A stretch of DNA of 8,574 nt from Ardenticatenales bacterium (GTDB taxonomy: Bacteria; Chloroflexota; Anaerolineae; Ardenticatenales; Ardenticatenaceae): assembly GCA_013812995.1 (NCBI GenBank), contig JACCSL010000290.1:1-8574 (forward strand), written 5' to 3'. A program made the position numbers and the translations under genes. Shown here one piece after another: positions 4,444 through 8,574 of the stretch (positions are counted from its first letter, which is position 1; every line of letters begins with the position of its first letter). Below the pieces are notes generated by a model that ran no database searches, had not been told where the DNA came from, and was given only the letters and a program-made list of their open reading frames with translations.

Positions 4444-6624
4444 ATGAAAAATATCTATTTGCTTTGCCTATGGCTCTTTGTTCTATCCGCTTGCACGCTC
4501 CAACGTTCCAACGCTCCAACGCTCCAACGCTCCCCCTCCCTCCAGATTCTCACCGTGGCCGAGCTTCGCGCCGCGCGTGTCACCCTGCTTGAGCAGCGCG
4601 TGACGGTGCAGGGCCTTGTGACGAGCACGGAGGAAGCGTGGTCCACGCTGCAAAGTGGCGGCGCGGGGATGCTGCTGCCGCGCTCTGAGGAGATGATTAT
4701 CGCGCAGGAGATTCTGGTGACGGGGCGCGTGGCAGAGGTCGAGGGACAACTGGCGCTGCTGGAACTGGAGGAGGTGCTGATCGAGCAGGCGCAGGGCGTG
4801 ATGCCGGAGCCGGTGCCCCTCACATTGTCGCCCGAGCAGGAGAGTCTCTATGTGCGTGTCGGGCCAGCCACGCTCGACGCCCAGGGGATGCTCCGCCTCG
4901 CCGATGGTCGTACCCTGGCCCTGCGCGCGCCGGACAGCGAGGTAGCGCGGCGGCTGACCCCCAATGTTCGCCTCGATGCTATTCAGGGCGTGCTTCGCCG
5001 CGCCCCGCAGGGCTGGCTCCTCGTGCCCCCACTGGCCCGCGATGTGACCGTCGCGCCACCCTTCCTCACGCTCTGCGAGATTCAGGGCACGGGCGAGCAC
5101 TCCCCGCACAAGGGCGCGCTCGTGGAGACGGTGGGCATCGTCACCGCCGATTGGCGCGCGCACGAGGCAGCGGGCTTTTTCCTCCAGGCTCCGGGCTGCG
5201 ACGAGGAGCCGCGAAGCTCCGACGCGCTCTTTGTGGCGGCAGAGGGGACCACCGGGGACGATCTCACGGGCGCGCAGGTGCGTCTGCGGGGCAGGGTCGA
5301 GGAATTCTATCGGCGCACCCAGATCACCCTCGACGCAGGCACACTCCTGGTCGAGGCTCAAGGGCTACCATTGCCCGCTGCCGTGGCTCTTGCTGACGAT
5401 ATTTCCTACGAATCCCTGGAGGGAATGCTGGTGCGGTTGGAGGAGGGTGTTGCCGTCGGGCCTACCACGCGCTACGGGGAATTTGCCCTACTTCCCAGCG
5501 CGCTGGCTCCTGGCTCAAGTCATCTGATGCGCGTGGGCGGGACGCTTGACTCCCTTCTCCTCATCGGGATTGGGGGTCAGATTGCCCCAGCCGAGGTAGC
5601 AGTGGGAGCGCGCGTGAGCGGAGTGCAGGGTCCGCTCGACTTTACCTTCGGTGCCTTCAAGATTCAACCCACCCTGAAGCCAATTGTCGAGCCCGCGCCG
5701 CCCCCGCTCTCGTTCGACACCCCTCCCGTGGCTCCCGACGAGTGGAGCGTTGCGACTCTCAATACAGAGAATCTCTTTGACAGCGAGGATGATACAGGCC
5801 GGGCCGATGAGGAATCTACGCTCAGCCCTGAAGCACTTGCTATCAAGATAGAAAAGCTGGCCTCGACCATTGCCGGGCCGCTGGGCTTTCCAACGGTGCT
5901 CGCGTTGCAGGAGGTGGAAAATATCGGCGTGCTGAGGCAACTCACCGCGCACCCGCGTCTGGTGGGACGGTACGAGCCCTTGCTGCTGGAGGGGAACGAT
6001 GGGCGCGGCATTGACCAGGCGCTGCTCGTGGAGCGAGGGCGCATCACCCTGCTGGAGAGCGCGCTGGCGAATGGCTGCTCCCCCCTCGCTGCCCCCGGTG
6101 GCAGCGATAGCTCCAGCTGCCCGGCAGGGGAGAGGCTGCTCTTCGAGCGCCCGCCTCTGGTGGCGCACCTGCGGCTGGATGACCGCTTTTCCTTCTACCT
6201 CATCAACAATCACTTCAAATCCAAGCGGGGCGGCGAACAGGAGACCCAACCGCGCCGTGTGGCTCAGGCGCACTATGTCGCCGCGCTGGTCACACAGTTG
6301 CGCCAGAGTGGGGCCGAGGTCATCGTGCTGGGGGATCTGAACGATGGGGAGGAGAGTCAGACGGTTGCCACGCTTACCGAGGGGGCGGGCCTTGCCAATC
6401 TATGGCTGACGCTGCCAGCGGACGCGCGCTACAGCTATATTTTCATGGGGGCGAGTCAGGTGCTGGACCATATTTTGGTAACACCAGCGTTAGCAGAGCA
6501 GGTACGCACCTTTTCCCCGCTCCATGTCAACGCTGATTACCCGCACAGCCTGCACGATGACCCCACAACGCTCCTGCGCAGCAGCGACCATGACCCCCTG
6601 CGTGTCGTTTTTCGGCTCCCCTAG
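4444..6624 (+). CDS. Secreted lipoprotein nuclease, ExeM-like endonuclease/exonuclease/phosphatase family
   Basis: The 726-aa product carries a type II signal peptide (MKNIYLLCLWLFVLSAC, lipobox LSAC, lipidated C17), so it should be anchored outside the membrane. Residues about 35-425 are several OB-like beta domains, including a CEIQGTG...GFFLQAPGCDE block typical of the N-terminal part of ExeM/NucH-type nucleases. The catalytic domain (about 433-726) has all expected motifs: TLNTENLFD (438-446), QEVEN with metal-binding E490, NNHFKSK (588-594), GDLND (630-634), LDH (674-676) and SDHDP (714-718, catalytic His716). It would degrade extracellular DNA for nutrients or biofilm turnover. ATG 4444 is preferred over TTG 4441 because GAGGG lies seven nt upstream. 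An 8-bp tandem repeat directly follows the lipobox codons. Strong GC bias matches the solute-binding gene and differs from the cassette to the left. Confidence 0.93.
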   Translation: MKNIYLLCLWLFVLSACTLQRSNAPTLQRSPSLQILTVAELRAARVTLLEQRVTVQGLVTSTEEAWSTLQSGGAGMLLPRSEEMIIAQEILVTGRVAEVEGQLALLELEEVLIEQAQGVMPEPVPLTLSPEQESLYVRVGPATLDAQGMLRLADGRTLALRAPDSEVARRLTPNVRLDAIQGVLRRAPQGWLLVPPLARDVTVAPPFLTLCEIQGTGEHSPHKGALVETVGIVTADWRAHEAAGFFLQAPGCDEEPRSSDALFVAAEGTTGDDLTGAQVRLRGRVEEFYRRTQITLDAGTLLVEAQGLPLPAAVALADDISYESLEGMLVRLEEGVAVGPTTRYGEFALLPSALAPGSSHLMRVGGTLDSLLLIGIGGQIAPAEVAVGARVSGVQGPLDFTFGAFKIQPTLKPIVEPAPPPLSFDTPPVAPDEWSVATLNTENLFDSEDDTGRADEESTLSPEALAIKIEKLASTIAGPLGFPTVLALQEVENIGVLRQLTAHPRLVGRYEPLLLEGNDGRGIDQALLVERGRITLLESALANGCSPLAAPGGSDSSSCPAGERLLFERPPLVAHLRLDDRFSFYLINNHFKSKRGGEQETQPRRVAQAHYVAALVTQLRQSGAEVIVLGDLNDGEESQTVATLTEGAGLANLWLTLPADARYSYIFMGASQVLDHILVTPALAEQVRTFSPLHVNADYPHSLHDDPTTLLRSSDHDPLRVVFRLP
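4495..4534 (+). repeat. Five-copy 8-bp tandem repeat in the nuclease coding sequence
   Basis: The unit ACGCTCCA occurs at 4495-4502, 4511-4518 and 4519-4526, with variants ACGTTCCA (4503-4510) and ACGCTCCC (4527-4534). It encodes the linker TLQRSNAP-TLQRS just after the lipidated cysteine. Because 8 is not a multiple of 3, gain or loss of one unit would shift the frame of the whole nuclease. Confidence 0.85.
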
Positions 6625-6632
6625 AAACTCAT

Positions 6633-6662
6633 AAAAAAGGAGCAGTCTCTAGAGACTGCTCC
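6633..6662 (-). terminator. Terminator of the solute-binding gene, in the convergent gap
   Basis: A perfect 24-bp palindrome (6639-6662, half-site GGAGCAGTCTCT) is flanked on its left by six A (6633-6638), which read as six T on the - strand. It lies about 20 nt past the stop of the solute-binding gene, so it terminates that transcript. On the + strand it follows the nuclease stop by 14 nt but has no T-run. Confidence 0.88.
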
Positions 6663-6682
6663 CAATGGCTGACAGTGGCTCT

Positions 6683-8143
6683 CTACTCAGCCTTTAAGCT
6701 TTCCAGAACGACGTTTGCCTCTTCATTTATGTCAGCAAGAGTCGTACTGACATCTGCACCTCTTACGATTTCCATGAGGCCATCCGCCAGCAGACGACGG
6801 GTGAAATCATACCCTGCCACCGCAGGCTCGGATTTTCCAAAGTCCAGCAGGTTGAAAGCCACCTCATAGTTGGGGTTGTCGGCCAGGTAGCTATCGAGCT
6901 CCTCCACCACGCTCTTGCGGACGGGGAAGCCATTGCCGATCTCTGCCCAGCGCAGTTGTTGCTCGGGCTCGGTCATCCACTTGAGGAAGAGCCACGCGGC
7001 GAGTTGCTTCTCGGGGGTTCGGCTGAGAATCGAGAGACTGGAGCCGTAGATATTCATCACCGGATCCGGCGTCTCATGCGGCAGCGCGGTCACCGCCCAC
7101 TTGCCCTTGTAGCCCGCCTCGACTGCCTGGGTGAAGCGCGGCAGGAACGCGGAGCTGGCGATGGAGAAGAGAAGATTTCCGCCCCCAAACTCGTCCGGGT
7201 CGCTGAAGGAGGCAGGCGCGAGCGTGATGCACCCCTCCTCGTAGAGGCCCTTCAGGTACTCGGCGGTTTCCACGACCTGTGCACTATCCAGGGTGTACTC
7301 ATCCTGCGCCTCGTTCATCAGGTCGCCGCCCCTGCTGAAGAGCATGGAGGCGAAATGGCTCGCCTCTCCTGTGAGTTGGTAGCCCACAACCCCCTTTTCC
7401 TTGGCGGCGCAGGTCATCTCGCGGAACGCCTCCCAGTTACTGGGGGGCGCGTCAAAGCCTAGGGTTTTCAGCAGGTCCGCGTTGTAGTAGAGCACCTCCA
7501 CCGACCGCTCCAGGGGAAAGCCTAGCTGCTCGCCATAGAGCGCGTTATAATCGGAGTTGACGAAGGCAGCGAAGAAATCCTGCCGCGACTCTCCCTCGAT
7601 GCCCCAGGTAGCGCTCTGGATGTAGGGCGAGAGGTCAATGATCAACTCCTCCTGCCGGTACTCCGCCGCCTGATCCTGATAGGCGACAACCAGATCCGGC
7701 TCCTCGCTAGCGGCGATTTGCCCGGTGAGCCGATCATAGATCGCCTCGGGGTTCTCCAGCGCCGCGGCGGTGACGGTAATTCCTTGCTCATTCTCCTCGT
7801 TGAACTGCGCGACCAGTTCTTGCAGGGCCGCCTCGCGCTCTGCGCTCTGGGTGTGCCAGAAAAGCACGCTCTGCCCGGCTGGGTCCACGTCGGCCAGCGT
7901 ATCTTCCTCGCTGCTAGCATCGGGAACCTCCAGGGTCGGCTCGGCGGTCACCGCTGGCGTGGGCGTCGTCGCGACCTCGGTGGGCGCGGCGGTCTCCGTG
8001 GCCTCGCTCGTCGCCTCGGGGACAACGATGGTTGCGGAGTCGTCCGGCTCCGGGGTGGCGCGAATGGTTTCCCCATCGTTCTCGCACCCAACCAGCAGCA
8101 GCAGGGCAAGAAGCAGGGCGAATAGCATGGTTATACGTCGCAT
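6683..8143 (-). CDS. ABC-transporter sugar-type solute-binding lipoprotein
   Basis: The 486-aa product starts at ATG 8143, ten nt after AGGAG. The signal peptide is MRRITMLFALLLALLLLVGC, lipobox LVGC with lipidated C20. A disordered linker rich in Thr, Pro, Glu and Ala (about 21-92) precedes the domain from VLFWHTQS onward, which matches MalE/UgpB-like family 1 binding proteins: FNEENEQGITV, an EPDLVVAYQDQA block, GFPLERSVEVLYYNADLL and the hinge and C-terminal features AAWLFLKWMTEPEQQLRWAEIGNGFPVRKSV. It would capture a sugar or sugar phosphate outside the membrane and deliver it to a permease. No permease or ATPase gene is in the window, and the upstream gene is divergent, so partners must be elsewhere. 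An upstream in-frame ATG at 8161 is less likely, because it lies directly on the ribosome-binding site. The substrate cannot be told. Confidence 0.92.
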   Translation of the reverse strand: MRRITMLFALLLALLLLVGCENDGETIRATPEPDDSATIVVPEATSEATETAAPTEVATTPTPAVTAEPTLEVPDASSEEDTLADVDPAGQSVLFWHTQSAEREAALQELVAQFNEENEQGITVTAAALENPEAIYDRLTGQIAASEEPDLVVAYQDQAAEYRQEELIIDLSPYIQSATWGIEGESRQDFFAAFVNSDYNALYGEQLGFPLERSVEVLYYNADLLKTLGFDAPPSNWEAFREMTCAAKEKGVVGYQLTGEASHFASMLFSRGGDLMNEAQDEYTLDSAQVVETAEYLKGLYEEGCITLAPASFSDPDEFGGGNLLFSIASSAFLPRFTQAVEAGYKGKWAVTALPHETPDPVMNIYGSSLSILSRTPEKQLAAWLFLKWMTEPEQQLRWAEIGNGFPVRKSVVEELDSYLADNPNYEVAFNLLDFGKSEPAVAGYDFTRRLLADGLMEIVRGADVSTTLADINEEANVVLESLKAE

Positions 8144-8290
8144 AAACTCGTTTCTCCTCATGAAATGGTATAGGCAGATTTGTTTACGGGGATAAGTTGA
8201 GGTGGGAAGGGGCAATTGCAGACTCTGAGGCAACGACTCCTGAGAGGCCCGGACAGAAAGAGTATGGGAAAGCCAGAGGCTTGCCAAATG

Positions 8291-8299
8291 TGGTATAAT
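8291..8299 (+). promoter_or_regulatory. Extended -10 promoter of the right-edge gene
   Basis: TGGTATAAT (8291-8299) combines a perfect -10 hexamer (8294-8299) with the TG extension. No convincing -35 is seen at the proper distance (8271-8276 reads AGCCAG), as is usual for extended -10 promoters. Transcription would start near 8306, about 35 nt before the ATG at 8341. Confidence 0.75.
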
Positions 8300-8340
8300 C
8301 TGCGCGCTTCAATAGAAACCCCCTCAAGAGAGGTAGACCG

Positions 8341-8574
8341 ATGGCGAAGTTGAACCAGATTATTGCAATCGAAAAAGGTGTGAAGAGCCGCTCTTTCCAG
8401 AAACTGTCGGAGTCGCATCAGACACTTCAAAAACCCAACCTTCTCGCGGGTATCTCGCGCACCTATCGTCCCAAGGATGAGGAGGGGGAGCAGTTCCCGC
8501 CCGAGTCCACACGCGTCCAGATCAAGGCCGAGGATATTATCCGCCAGACGGTGACGACGCTGACAGAATTGTTC
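8341..8574 (+). CDS. Conserved hypothetical protein, 5' part only
   Basis: ATG 8341 follows GAGAGG (8328-8333) at seven nt. The frame stays open to the window edge for 78 codons, beginning MAKLNQIIAIEKGVKSRS and continuing through QKPNLLAGISRTYRPKDEEG and ESTRVQIKAEDIIRQTVTTL. I recognise this start as that of a widespread uncharacterised family in Actinomycetota and Chloroflexota, which I recall as DUF7873; the name is from memory and unchecked. There is no signal peptide. The sequence is charged and looks cytoplasmic. Function is unknown, and the gene continues to the right. Confidence 0.85.
   Translation, partial: MAKLNQIIAIEKGVKSRSFQKLSESHQTLQKPNLLAGISRTYRPKDEEGEQFPPESTRVQIKAEDIIRQTVTTLTELF

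Noticed and set aside
4483..5361. Long - strand open frame opposite the nuclease gene, with another at 5515-6273
   Set aside because: They are shadows of a GC-rich gene whose + strand product has a signal peptide and complete catalytic motifs. The frames show low-complexity Arg/His/Leu composition and no domain.
6956..7462. + strand open frame opposite the solute-binding gene, with others at 7718-8125 and 7770-8195
   Set aside because: They are shadow frames of a clearly recognisable binding protein and show no motifs of their own.
8167..8200. - strand promoter for the solute-binding gene (TTATCC, 17 bp, TATACC)
   Set aside because: The -35 matches only three of six bases, and the start would leave almost no leader before the ribosome-binding site. 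It is possible but too weak to list.

Overview
The window looks like a piece of a bacterial chromosome, probably from Chloroflexota. That is an inference from style: both lipoproteins follow the pattern of that phylum (the solute-binding protein has a long Pro/Thr/Glu/Ala-rich linker after its lipobox), there are dispersed GTCGGC-type palindromes between genes, and an 8-bp GCTCCAAC-type tandem repeat. I cannot name a genus.

Region 1 (about 1-1815, + strand) is a stable-RNA operon. A near-consensus promoter (TTGACA, 17 bp, TATACT) leads into a structured leader of about 165 nt that ends in an overlapping antiterminator/terminator pair. Twelve tRNA genes follow: Lys-CTT, Glu-CTC, Arg-GCG, Leu-CAA, Val-CAC, Leu-CAG, Val-GAC, Gln-CTG, Pro-CGG, Gly-GCC, Phe-GAA, Thr-CGT. 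A strong terminator closes the operon. No tRNA encodes CCA, and every anticodon begins with C or G. An HNH endonuclease gene sits between Leu-CAA and Val-CAC, and its stop codon lies inside the tRNA-Val gene.

Region 2 (1904-4094, - strand) is a compact three-gene unit of visibly lower GC. In order of transcription it encodes a 246-aa protein resembling the uracil-DNA glycosylase superfamily, a 234-aa leucine-rich-repeat protein and a 228-aa SMI1/KNR4 (SUKH)-like protein. Gaps are about 30 nt and each gene has a good Shine-Dalgarno. It looks like an accessory cassette beside the tRNA array; its function is unknown.

Region 3 (4095-4443) holds no gene. It carries an inverted pair of palindromic repeats and a terminator-like attenuator whose last arm contains the ribosome-binding site of the next gene.

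Region 4 (4444-8143) is GC-rich core-like DNA. A secreted lipoprotein nuclease of the ExeM/EEP type (+) converges on a sugar-type ABC solute-binding lipoprotein (-), with a terminator between them. Both would act outside the membrane, on extracellular DNA and on a soluble substrate respectively. At the right edge an extended -10 promoter drives the 5' part of a conserved hypothetical gene (+) that runs off the window.

The most notable points are the C34/G34-only tRNA set, the HNH gene whose stop is provided by a tRNA, the attenuator-like leader of the tRNA operon, and an 8-bp tandem repeat just behind the lipobox of the nuclease.
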